Assembly: GCA_945876015.1 (NCBI GenBank)
Contig: CAMCNM010000027.1
Coordinates: 1-13,115 of the forward strand
Reading direction: 5' to 3'
DNA: 13,115 bases
Source of the DNA: Gemmatimonas phototrophica
Lineage (GTDB): Bacteria > Gemmatimonadota > Gemmatimonadetes > Longimicrobiales > Gaopeijiaceae
In this document: piece after piece, positions 7,674-13,115 of the stretch
Layout of the letters: each line of letters begins with the position of its first letter
Position numbering within the stretch: position 1 is the first letter of the stretch
Notes under the pieces: model-generated
The model's database searches: none
The model's input: the letters and a program-made list of their open reading frames with translations, nothing else
What the model was told of the DNA's origin: nothing
Program-made: the position numbers and the translations under genes

Positions 7674-8182
7674 GTCAACGTCAACTTGGCCGCGTTCCAC
7701 ACGCTCGGATCGGCGGTCTGCTCGTGGAGCGTCGCGAGATCGACCACGATCTCATTTTCCGCGCGGGTCACCGCGTAACGATCGAGGCCGCGCGTTGCGC
7801 GACCGGAGATGAACGTGCCGTCCGGCGTATAGCGCGACTTGTGCTTCGGACACTGGAACCGCGCATCCTTCTCGATCCAGCGGAGCGCCTGATTCTGGTG
7901 GGGGCACGAAAGCGCGAACGCGTACGCCGTTCCCTGCCAACGGACCAGGATGACCTGATTGGCACGGTCGATCTGCGTACCGTCCGCCGCCGGGATGGGA
8001 TAGCTCACCGTGTGGCCGCTCACCTCGCCTAGGATGTCACCCGTGGCGAACGCCGCGAGCGACGAGGGGGCGCCGAGCACGACCAACACGCCGGCCGCGA
8101 TCCCCAGGGTGTCAGCCATGAACTCGCGACGCGCGGAGAGCGCACAGCCCGCGCAGGCGTTGCCCTTCGTCTTGCCGTTCAT
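7670..8182 (-). CDS. Rieske 2Fe-2S protein with N-terminal Tat-like signal/anchor
   Basis: A 170-aa protein with a twin-arginine-like signal, SARREFMADTLGIAAGVLVVLG, and no lipobox, so it may stay anchored by an uncleaved signal or be released after AAFA. The cluster ligands are C93-x-H95 (LSCPHQNQAL) and C111-x2-H114 (FQCPKHKSRY), followed by a typical beta-rich tail with DRYAVTRAENEIVVDL. As in its neighbour, the bc1-type disulfide cysteines are missing. A CxxC (ACAGCA, C10 and C13) precedes the RR. The ATG at 8182 follows GTGAGGGA, which overlaps the stop of the gene before it (8-bp gap), and its own stop overlaps the next Rieske start (ATGA). It is likely an exported single-electron carrier working with the four-helix membrane proteins of the operon; that link is inference. 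Confidence 0.86.
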   Translation of the reverse strand: MNGKTKGNACAGCALSARREFMADTLGIAAGVLVVLGAPSSLAAFATGDILGEVSGHTVSYPIPAADGTQIDRANQVILVRWQGTAYAFALSCPHQNQALRWIEKDARFQCPKHKSRYTPDGTFISGRATRGLDRYAVTRAENEIVVDLATLHEQTADPSVWNAAKLTLT

Positions 8183-8190
8183 CTATTCCC

Positions 8191-8694
8191 TCACGCGACA
8201 GCGGTGAGCACGGTCCCCATGACCGCGATCACCACCCACAGGGACAGGGAGAGGCGCGATGTCAGCCCCATCCGGCGCCACAACCGATCGTTGGGCGTGG
8301 TCCGGTCGGAGCCGAGGCGGGCCTCCGTCCGGTAGAGCACCAGACCGTTGACCAGGAGCAACGCCAGCAACCCGATCTTCACCCAGAAGACAGGCGAGGC
8401 GAGGAACACCTCGATGTCGGCCGCGGCGAGAGCGGCCCCGCTCACGAACAGGAGCGCGAGCGAGATCACGATCGGCCGATGAACCGCCCGCAGCTCGTCG
8501 AGCACGAAGGCTCGGTCGGCCAACGGGCGTCTCAGCGCCCGCAGTGTCATGCGATCGGCGGCAATCGCCAGACCGCCTCCGATCAGCAGCGTCGTCAGAT
8601 GCACCGCCATCACGACGGTGGAGACCGCCGTCGAATCGGCATACATGGATTGCCACGGCTCGAAGATGCCCGCGAGCGTCGTTACGAGTTCCAC
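8191..8694 (-). CDS. Four-helix integral membrane protein of the Rieske operon
   Basis: A 167-aa protein with four hydrophobic segments at about residues 23-47, 73-92, 101-121 and 147-166, and no signal peptide. H32 lies inside the first helix (VVMAVHLTTLLIGGG) and H72 at the start of the second (RAVHRPIVISLALL), positions that would allow heme binding but do not prove it. I do not recognise a named family; its look is that of small uncharacterised membrane proteins. Translation most likely starts at the GTG at 8694, about nine bases after GAAGGAG; this ribosome site lies in the end of the 31-aa ORF, whose stop is four bases before the GTG. The Rieske gene follows after 8 bp. It may be the membrane partner of the Rieske proteins, by context only. 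Confidence 0.8.
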   Translation of the reverse strand: MELVTTLAGIFEPWQSMYADSTAVSTVVMAVHLTTLLIGGGLAIAADRMTLRALRRPLADRAFVLDELRAVHRPIVISLALLFVSGAALAAADIEVFLASPVFWVKIGLLALLLVNGLVLYRTEARLGSDRTTPNDRLWRRMGLTSRLSLSLWVVIAVMGTVLTAVA

Positions 8695-8698
8695 GGCT

Positions 8699-8794
8699 TC
8701 AGTCTCCTTCGAGCCACATCAGGACGGCTCCCATGGCCCCCAGCGCCAGCGAGATCACAGCGACGCCGCCGGACAAGGTCAGTACGAGTGCCAT
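8699..8794 (-). CDS. 31-aa single-helix membrane peptide
   Basis: A tiny ORF that begins MALVLTLSGGVAVISLAL and ends MWLEGD. One hydrophobic helix covers nearly the whole peptide. It has a start at 8794 preceded by GGAG (about nine bases), sits four bases after the stop of the gene before it, and ends four bases before the GTG of the next gene, so it fits exactly into the operon with no slack. Its end (VLMWLEGD) resembles the end of the upstream 163-aa protein (TLVMWLGD), and the DNA around the two stop codons is nearly the same. It could be a small subunit of a membrane complex, like the small subunits of terminal oxidases, or a leftover of a tandem duplication. Function unknown. Confidence 0.66.
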   Translation of the reverse strand: MALVLTLSGGVAVISLALGAMGAVLMWLEGD

Positions 8795-8816
8795 TTCGTC
8801 AGTCTCCGAGCCACAT
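8699..8816. repeat. Near-identical gene-end/ribosome-site segments, 8699-8719 and 8799-8816
   Basis: The plus-strand segments at 8699-8719 (21 bp) and 8799-8816 (18 bp) are identical except for three extra bases (TTC) in the first. On the minus strand each encodes a C-terminal MWL(E)GD, a GGAG ribosome site and the TGA stop, followed four bases later by a start codon. This direct repeat, 100 bp apart, points to duplication of the end of one gene giving rise to the 31-aa ORF. Confidence 0.8.
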
Positions 8817-9290
8817 GACCAGAGTACCCGCGGTGCTGAGCCCGATCGAGAACAACGCCGCGTTGCGATGCGCGTTCACGTTGCCATCATCGTCGTCGTC
8901 CGCCAGCAGCGCGGTGACACCGAATCCCACATCCGCCAGGGTCATGAGCGCGGCGTGCAGGATCCGGCGATTTCGCCCCTCCTTCTCGTGCCGGGACTCC
9001 CACAGGTTCAGAGCGCCCGTCACGGTGTTGACCGCGAAGAGGGCGCCGATCCCGGCGGCGACCGCTCCGTGCGTGGGCTTCACCCATCCAGCCACGTCGC
9101 CGCTGCCCATCAACTTCCTGCCGAGCAGATACTCGGACCCGAAGAGAGGCAGCATAGCGTAGCTGCCGACGCGATGAACGGTCAACCGTGTGTAGTACCC
9201 ATCAGAGTACTCGATGGCCGGGGTCCTATCCTGCGCGGTGGCGTGCGCTGCGGAAGCCAGGAGCAGCAGGAGGAAAAGGGACTTTGTCAT
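8799..9290 (-). CDS. Signal-peptide-bearing four-helix membrane protein with one His per helix
   Basis: A 163-aa protein with an N-terminal Sec-type signal (MTKSLFLLLLLASAAHATAQ) and then four predicted membrane segments at about residues 41-61, 74-95, 112-130 and 142-160. A histidine lies at the start of each: H39, H74, H112 and H141. If the mature N-terminus is periplasmic, H39 and H112 fall on the outer side and H74 and H141 on the inner side, the pattern expected for two bis-histidine hemes. An acidic run (DDDDD, 131-135) precedes helix four. I do not recognise a named family. The ATG at 9290 lies 12 bp after the intradiol stop, with GGGA eight bases upstream. The heme idea is inference from spacing only; a purely structural membrane protein is possible. 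Confidence 0.8.
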   Translation of the reverse strand: MTKSLFLLLLLASAAHATAQDRTPAIEYSDGYYTRLTVHRVGSYAMLPLFGSEYLLGRKLMGSGDVAGWVKPTHGAVAAGIGALFAVNTVTGALNLWESRHEKEGRNRRILHAALMTLADVGFGVTALLADDDDDGNVNAHRNAALFSIGLSTAGTLVMWLGD

Positions 9291-9302
9291 GCGATTTCCC
9301 AG

Positions 9303-10103
9303 TTAAACGTTGATCACCACGGTGAGCGTGGCGGTGAGCCCACTTGCTACGGTCCCGCTCATCGTCGCCAGCTCCAGCGCCGAGCCGTCGCTGAACACCA
9401 TGTCGCTCGCGAGCGAGGCCTGCGCCTGGTTGTTCTTGCTCGTCTCGTATCCGGCGGTGACGTAAACCAGATCGTTCGTGGCCTTCGGAAGCGCGATCTG
9501 GGACGTCGCCTTCTTGTTCGACACCGAGGTCGCCGCGGACAAGCTCGTGTAGACCTGGAAGTGGATGTGCGGCCACCGGCCCGCGTAGCACCCGGGGTAG
9601 ATGGTCCGGAAGGCGACCTTCCCGTTCGCATCGGTCCCCTGCACGCCGCGCAGAAAATTCTAGTTGGTCACGCCCGCCGAATAGAGCGAGTAGCGGCCGG
9701 GCCGGTCGCAGTGCCAGCTGTAGACCGCCGCCCCCGCGAGCGGCGAGCACGAGGTCGCCGAGACGATGTTCAGCACCACCGTGAGCGGGACGCCGTCGGC
9801 GGTGCCGCTAAGTCCCGCAAAGCTGGACCGGATGTCCTGACGCACGACGCCGGTCTGATTGAGCACGTTGGGCCCGTTCGACCCCTCGCCCGGGAAAGGA
9901 CCGGCCGTCTCCTCGGGAATCCTGCTGCAGAGCCCGGAGCCGGGATCGTCGTCGGCCGCGGTGCTGCTCGAGCAGCCGAAGAGCGAGAAGCCGCTCAGAC
10001 CCAGGCCCGCTGCCAAACGGAACGCCTTGCGCCGCCCGGTGACCGCGCGGATGGACAGGAGGTCGCGGCCCAGGCCGCCGAAGTCGTCGTGGTGGTCGCT
10101 CAT
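9303..10103 (-). pseudogene. Exported intradiol ring-cleavage dioxygenase-like lipoprotein with an in-frame TAG
   Basis: A frame of 267 codons broken only by a TAG at codon 148 (9660-9662), where GVTN*NFLRGVQ sits in otherwise continuous homology; relatives have Gln there, one base away (CAG to TAG). The N-terminus has a Tat-type RRKAFRLAAGLGLSGFSLFGC with a lipobox at C44. Ligands of the non-heme Fe(III) site are visible: Y138 (PGRYSLYS), Y173 (GCYAGRWPHIHF), H179 and H181. The family opens catechol-type rings with O2; exported versions like this are of unknown substrate. It is first in the operon. The ATG at 10103 has GGAGAG eight bases upstream. With the stop, the product ends before Y173 and both His ligands and would be inactive unless read through. 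A GTG at codon 154 could at best restart a signal-less fragment. Confidence 0.83.
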
Positions 10104-10184
10104 CGTCCGGGCTCTCCGCTGCGCATACGATCGCTTCCGTGGTTCCTGATAAGGGGACGCCCCAGGACCGTGTGTATGCACAGC
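10104..10184 (-). promoter_or_regulatory. Probable leader/promoter region of the Rieske operon
   Basis: This 81-bp gap between the CotH remnant and the first operon gene is the only upstream spacer of the six-gene run, so the promoter is probably here or in the remnant. I see no convincing -35/-10 pair. It holds two small inverted repeats (GGGG-CGT-CCCC, and TGTG-CATA-CACA at its upstream end) that could bind a regulator, but neither is strong. Confidence 0.3.
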
Positions 10185-10761
10185 CTACTTCAGAAACTGA
10201 TCGATGAGGACGCGCCGGGCGGCGGTGTGCTGCCTCAACCCACCGAGAGCGGCGCTGAACGCGGAGGGACCCTCGCGATGGCGGTATCCCGGCTTCTCGC
10301 CGTTCGTTCCGATGGCGAAGGGCGTGATGAGCGCGGTGTACCGCTCGAACAGCGCTTGTAGAGGTTGCCGGTATTCTCACCGAACTGACCCTCGACCATC
10401 GTGTCGACCCCGTCGTACTTGGGCCCTTCGCCGAAGTCGAACATCACGCGATAGAAGGCCGTGTACGCGGCGGGCCCGCCCGCCATGCGGAAGATGTCCG
10501 CTGCCGCCTTCTCGCGGATGAGCGAGCTGTCCAGGAATCCCGGCGCCATAGACGGCTCGTCGAACCCGTGGAGCGTCTGGTTCTTGATCTCCGGGTGCGC
10601 GTCCTCGAGCTGATCCATGTTGAGTCGGCACGGCAGTCTGTGGTTGCCCGCCCGCCACGCTGCCGAAAGGCTCGAGTTGCCCTTGAGCCGATCGTGTTGA
10701 CCGAGTCCTGGGGGAAAACCAGATCGTAGTCGGCCGAGCCGACGTGCGTGGCGACGGGAAT
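10185..10761 (-). pseudogene. CotH-kinase-family remnant with several internal deletions
   Basis: Three pieces in three frames, in family order. 10690-10761 reads GSADYDLVFPQDSVNTI, the family's early motif, with a stop just upstream and no signal peptide. 10355-10690 reads RLKGNSSLSAAW, then AHPEIKNQTLHGF, LIREKAAADIFR, AAYTAFYRV and GNLYK, typical of CotH. 10185-10355 reads LFERYTALITPFAIG and RQHTAARRVLIDQFLK to a stop, typical of the C-terminus. Between pieces one and two, roughly the 50-80 residues expected are missing; between two and three the central kinase part is missing; inside piece two, MVEGQFG lacks the acidic stretch normally found after MVE. CotH proteins are atypical kinases that phosphorylate partner proteins. 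Only about 190 codons remain of a gene usually two to three times longer, so this is dead. Confidence 0.72.
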
Positions 10762-10894
10762 CTACCGGCTCGTCGTCGGGCGCCTGGGGGGATCTAATCC
10801 AAGGCTCCACTGTGGAATCCGCTCCCACCATGACCGCCTCGTCCGGCGGCCTGGCTCTTGCTCGCTACCCAGGTACACCCTTTGGGAGACGTCG

Positions 10895-11137
10895 ATGAGC
10901 CTATTGATGGAGGACCTCAGGCATCGCCGCATCGTTCGGGTGGGGATCGCCTACCTGCTGATCTCGTTCGGGTTGCTGTGCCCGGTGGGGTTGGTGGGCG
11001 CGTGGCTGGAGTTGCCCGAATGGACGATGCGCCTGGTCGCCCTCTTTACGTTCACGATGCTGCCGTTCGTGCTCCTGGTGATCTGGGCTCTGGACGATCA
11101 CGGCCCGACCAACTTGAAGGTGGCGCGCCGCCGCTGA
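10895..11137 (+). CDS. 80-aa two-helix membrane protein, like the membrane domain of cyclase/TPR sensor proteins
   Basis: Starts at the ATG at 10895 after GGGAG (spacing about six). A basic head (EDLRHRRIVRVG) is followed by helix one (IAYLLISFGLLCPVGLVGAWL), then LPEWTMR and helix two (LVALFTFTMLPFVLLVIWAL), and a short cytoplasmic tail. This matches the pattern ELKRRxVxRVAxxYL...LPxW...FPxxLxxAW seen as the N-terminal or central membrane region of multi-domain adenylate cyclase, winged-helix or kinase/TPR proteins; here it stands alone. Function unknown; it may be a truncated remnant of such a protein or a small modulator. The 124-bp gap before it (10771-10894) shows no gene. It converges on the AAA+ gene with a 21-bp gap. 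Confidence 0.7.
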   Translation: MSLLMEDLRHRRIVRVGIAYLLISFGLLCPVGLVGAWLELPEWTMRLVALFTFTMLPFVLLVIWALDDHGPTNLKVARRR

Positions 11138-11150
11138 GCCGCTCGGCGCG
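11124..11150. terminator. Hairpin over the convergent gene ends, possible bidirectional terminator
   Basis: A 7-bp inverted repeat (CGCGCCG at 11124-11130, CGGCGCG at 11144-11150) brackets the stop of the 80-aa gene, with a 13-base loop, close to the stop of the convergent AAA+ gene. Neither side has a T-run, so this is a weak candidate. Confidence 0.3.
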
Positions 11151-11158
11151 GGCAGCCC

Positions 11159-12619
11159 TCAGGCGCTGAAGGGATCGGATCCCTTGAAGCCCTTCCCGGT
11201 GGGGCCTGCGTGCCTGGCGCGCCCGTAGCCGCCGCCCAGATTCCGGCTGATCCGCTTCTCGCCCACCATGGCCTCGAGAGCCAGTTCGCAGGCCGCGGCG
11301 CGCGCGCCAGGCGAAGCGCTGCTCGCCGCGAGGCCCACCGACTCGATCAGCTCGATCAGGCCAGGCACGGTGGCGAACCCCTCCACGCACGCGGCCGCCG
11401 CCGAGTCCTCGGCCACCTGGAGCGCGCCCCCCTGCTCGAAGTACTCGACGATCTCCTCGACGTCGGCGCCGCCCGCGCGATCGTGGAACGTCCCGAGCGC
11501 GGCATTCTGGATGAGCTCGCGCGCGATCTTGTCCGCGCCGTGCAGCTCTCCTTCGTACTCGAGTTCCATCTTGCCGGTGATCGCCGGGAGCGCCGCGTAC
11601 AGATCGCTGATGCGCGGCACGACGCGGTCCTCGTGGACCCTGAGAGCCCGTCGCTCGGCATTCGAGACCACGCTCTCGAGCACCGTGATCGGCAGGCGCT
11701 GACTGACTCCCGACCGCTGGTCGATGCGCTTGTCCTCGCGCGCGAGGAACGCCACCCGCTCCACCGTCTCGGCCACGAAATCGGGGACCTCGACGGACAC
11801 GCCGTCGCGCGCGGTCCACGCTTCCTGGCGGGTGATCGCCATCCCGACCTCGATCACCTCGGGATAATGCGTGCGGATCTCCGCGCCGATCCTGTCCTTG
11901 AGCGGCGTGATGATCTTGCCCCGCGCCGTGTAGTCCTCGGGGTTCGCAGTGAACACCATGAGCAGGTCGAGCGCGAGCCGAATCGGGTACCCCTTCACCT
12001 GCACGTCCCCCTCCTGCAGGATGTTGAAGAGACCCACCTGGATCTTGCCCGCGAGGTCCGGCAGCTCGTTGATCGCGAAGATCCCGCGGTTGGCACGCGG
12101 CATCAGCCCGAAGTGGATGGTGAGCTCGTCGGCCAGGATGTGCCCGCCGCGCGCGGCCTTGATCGGATCCACGTCGCCGATGATGTCGGCGATCGTCACG
12201 TCCGGGGTCGCGAGCTTCTCGACGAAGCGGTTGTCGCGGTGCACCCACGCGATCGGTGCATCGTCGCCGCTCTCCTCGATGAGCGTCTTCGCGTACTTGG
12301 AGATCGGCCGGAGGGGATCGTCGTTCACCTCGCTCCCCGCGAGGATCGGGATCTCCTCATCGAGCAGATCCACCAGCTGACGGAGAATCCGGCTCTTCGC
12401 CTGGCCCCGGAGACCGAGCAGGATGAAGTCGTGGCGCGCGAGCAGCGCGTTCACGATCTGCGGCACGACGCTGTCCTCGTAGCCCTCGATGCCGGGGAAG
12501 AGCCGCTCGCCCGACTTGAGCTTGCGCACCAGGTTGGCGCGGACCTCCTCCTTCACGGCGAGAGGCTTGTATCCAGCGGACTTGAGCTCACCGAGCGTAC
12601 ACGGACGGATTGGATTCAT
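11159..12619 (-). CDS. MoxR/ChlI-like AAA+ ATPase
   Basis: A 486-aa cytoplasmic protein related to magnesium-chelatase ChlI and MoxR ATPases. Walker A is GLRGQAKS (69-76). The ChlI-like insert VDPIKAARGGHILADEL comes next, then the Walker B position reads FAINELPDL (N184-E185), where a canonical AAA+ has Asp-Glu; this may be a clade feature. Sensor 1 lies in VFTANPEDYTARGK (N226), followed by ITPLKDRIGAEIRTHYP. The C-terminal half is helical. Such ATPases work with VWA proteins to insert metals or remodel complexes; the VWA gene at 525-1817, same strand, is the evident partner. The ATG at 12619 has no clear Shine-Dalgarno sequence, but homology-like sequence begins soon after and no better start is visible. 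The divergent ETF-QO gene starts 97 bp away. Confidence 0.85.
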   Translation of the reverse strand: MNPIRPCTLGELKSAGYKPLAVKEEVRANLVRKLKSGERLFPGIEGYEDSVVPQIVNALLARHDFILLGLRGQAKSRILRQLVDLLDEEIPILAGSEVNDDPLRPISKYAKTLIEESGDDAPIAWVHRDNRFVEKLATPDVTIADIIGDVDPIKAARGGHILADELTIHFGLMPRANRGIFAINELPDLAGKIQVGLFNILQEGDVQVKGYPIRLALDLLMVFTANPEDYTARGKIITPLKDRIGAEIRTHYPEVIEVGMAITRQEAWTARDGVSVEVPDFVAETVERVAFLAREDKRIDQRSGVSQRLPITVLESVVSNAERRALRVHEDRVVPRISDLYAALPAITGKMELEYEGELHGADKIARELIQNAALGTFHDRAGGADVEEIVEYFEQGGALQVAEDSAAAACVEGFATVPGLIELIESVGLAASSASPGARAAACELALEAMVGEKRISRNLGGGYGRARHAGPTGKGFKGSDPFSA

Positions 12620-12716
12620 CGGATGCGCAGAGTGGAACGGAGATGGGCGACGTCAGGGTACCCCCACTTCGCGCAGGGGGTCCTGGCACCCGACTGGAAC
12701 GACCGCACGAGATCGC
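12620..12716. promoter_or_regulatory. Divergent intergenic region between the AAA+ and ETF-QO genes
   Basis: The 97-bp spacer should hold the promoters of both genes. An imperfect inverted repeat (TACCCCC, ten bases, GGGGGTC) lies near 12658-12682 and could be an operator. I could not pick a convincing -35/-10 pair in this GC-rich DNA. Confidence 0.3.
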
Positions 12717-13115
12717 ATGAGCGACCGGACCGTGAGCGGCACCCTGCTCCCATCGAGGCACCAGCCTCCGATGCCGACGGACCGCGTGATCCTGGCCACC
12801 GCCCCGGACCCGGAGGCGGTTCCCATGGACGTCCTGTTCGTGGGCGGCGGCCCAGCGGGCCTTGCGGGGGCGATCCATCTCGCGCGCCTCGTCAAAGCCG
12901 ACGCCGAAGCCGGCGGCGGGCTCGGCCCGATCGAAATCGGGGTGCTCGAGAAGGCGGGCCAACTGGGCGAGCACTGCCTGTCGGGCGCGGTGGTGAATCC
13001 GCGCGCCCTACATGAGCTGTTCCCGGAGCTTTCCGAGAGCGAGCTGCCTTTGCGCGGCCCGGTCAAGAACGAGGCGGTCTACGTGATGACCGCCGGCCGG
13101 GCCCTCCGAATCCCG
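12717..13115 (+). CDS. Electron transfer flavoprotein:ubiquinone oxidoreductase, 5' part (3' end outside window)
   Basis: The first 133 residues are visible. The FAD-binding dinucleotide fold is MDVLFVGGGPAGLAGAIHLA, followed by IEIGVLEKAGQLGEHCLSGAVVNPRALHELFPEL, a hallmark of ETF-QO, and AVYVMTAGRALRIP. The enzyme passes electrons from electron transfer flavoprotein, fed by acyl-CoA and other dehydrogenases, to the membrane quinone pool; the 4Fe-4S domain lies beyond the window edge. Two in-frame starts are possible, the ATG at 12717 and the ATG at 12771; ribosome sites are weak for both. I prefer 12717 because the residues between read like a normal N-terminal extension (LLPSRHQPPMPTDRVIL), but the later start is possible. 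Confidence 0.88.
   Translation, partial: MSDRTVSGTLLPSRHQPPMPTDRVILATAPDPEAVPMDVLFVGGGPAGLAGAIHLARLVKADAEAGGGLGPIEIGVLEKAGQLGEHCLSGAVVNPRALHELFPELSESELPLRGPVKNEAVYVMTAGRALRIP

Noticed and set aside
3288..9662. Stop-codon recoding (TAG or TGA read as amino acids) to explain the in-frame stops
   Set aside because: The stops replace Tyr, Trp and Gln, so no single reassignment fits, and TAG and TGA both end normal genes here (mutY ends in TAG, the VWA gene in TGA).
10185..10831. A single intact 198-aa gene on the minus strand (10235-10831)
   Set aside because: Only its middle part matches CotH; the two ends are out of frame with the CotH motifs that lie beside them.
10771..10894. A further small gene or strong promoter upstream of the 80-aa membrane protein
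   Set aside because: No ORF with a ribosome site and no convincing -35/-10 pair; a partial GCCT/AGGC hairpin near 10790-10805 is too weak to call.
11210..13015. A 601-codon plus-strand open frame antisense to the AAA+ ATPase
   Set aside because: The minus strand holds clear Walker A and sensor motifs, and the 3' end overlaps ETF-QO in another frame; this is a GC-driven shadow.

Overview
The window is high-GC, densely coded bacterial DNA. Exported intradiol-dioxygenase-like and Rieske proteins, a YaiO-type barrel, a CotH remnant and an ETF:ubiquinone oxidoreductase suggest a Gram-negative soil or sediment bacterium of the Gemmatimonadota / Eisenbacteria kind. That placement is an impression from gene style, not a phylogenetic result.

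Layout. 1-429 (-): 5' part of a PhzF-family isomerase gene, cut by the window edge. 527-1817 (-): a von Willebrand A (VWA) protein with an intact metal site. 1840-2952 (+): mutY, divergent from the VWA gene with almost no spacer. 2970-7213 (+): a tightly packed surface-glycan-like cluster: a YaiO-type outer-membrane barrel with two in-frame stop codons, a membrane-anchored LTA-synthase-like transferase fused to TPRs, and an exported GH16-type glycoside hydrolase broken by a frameshift. 7188-10103 (-): a six-gene operon, in transcription order an exported intradiol dioxygenase-like lipoprotein (one in-frame stop), a signal-peptide-bearing four-helix membrane protein, a 31-aa membrane peptide, a second four-helix membrane protein, and two Tat-type Rieske 2Fe-2S proteins. 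10185-10761 (-): remnant of a CotH-kinase-like gene with several deletions. 10895-11137 (+): an 80-aa two-helix membrane protein. 11159-12619 (-): a MoxR/ChlI-like AAA+ ATPase. 12717-13115 (+): the start of an ETF:ubiquinone oxidoreductase gene, cut by the edge.

How the genes may work together. The AAA+ ATPase and the VWA protein are the two halves of a MoxR/VWA (ChlI/ChlD-like) pair. Such partners usually sit side by side; here they lie on the same strand about 9.3 kb apart, flanking mutY and the accessory material. The 7188-10103 operon looks like an envelope redox module: two exported Rieske proteins, two four-helix proteins with membrane-placed histidines, and an exported non-heme-iron dioxygenase-like protein, with no bc1-type cytochrome b in view. 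It is the best candidate for an undescribed system.

Four genes in the middle of the window (YaiO-like, GH16, intradiol, CotH) carry inactivating lesions, while the flanking mutY, AAA+, VWA and ETF-QO frames are open. This is either real gene decay in an accessory region or local consensus error; raw reads would decide. I saw no tRNA, rRNA, CRISPR array or insertion sequence.
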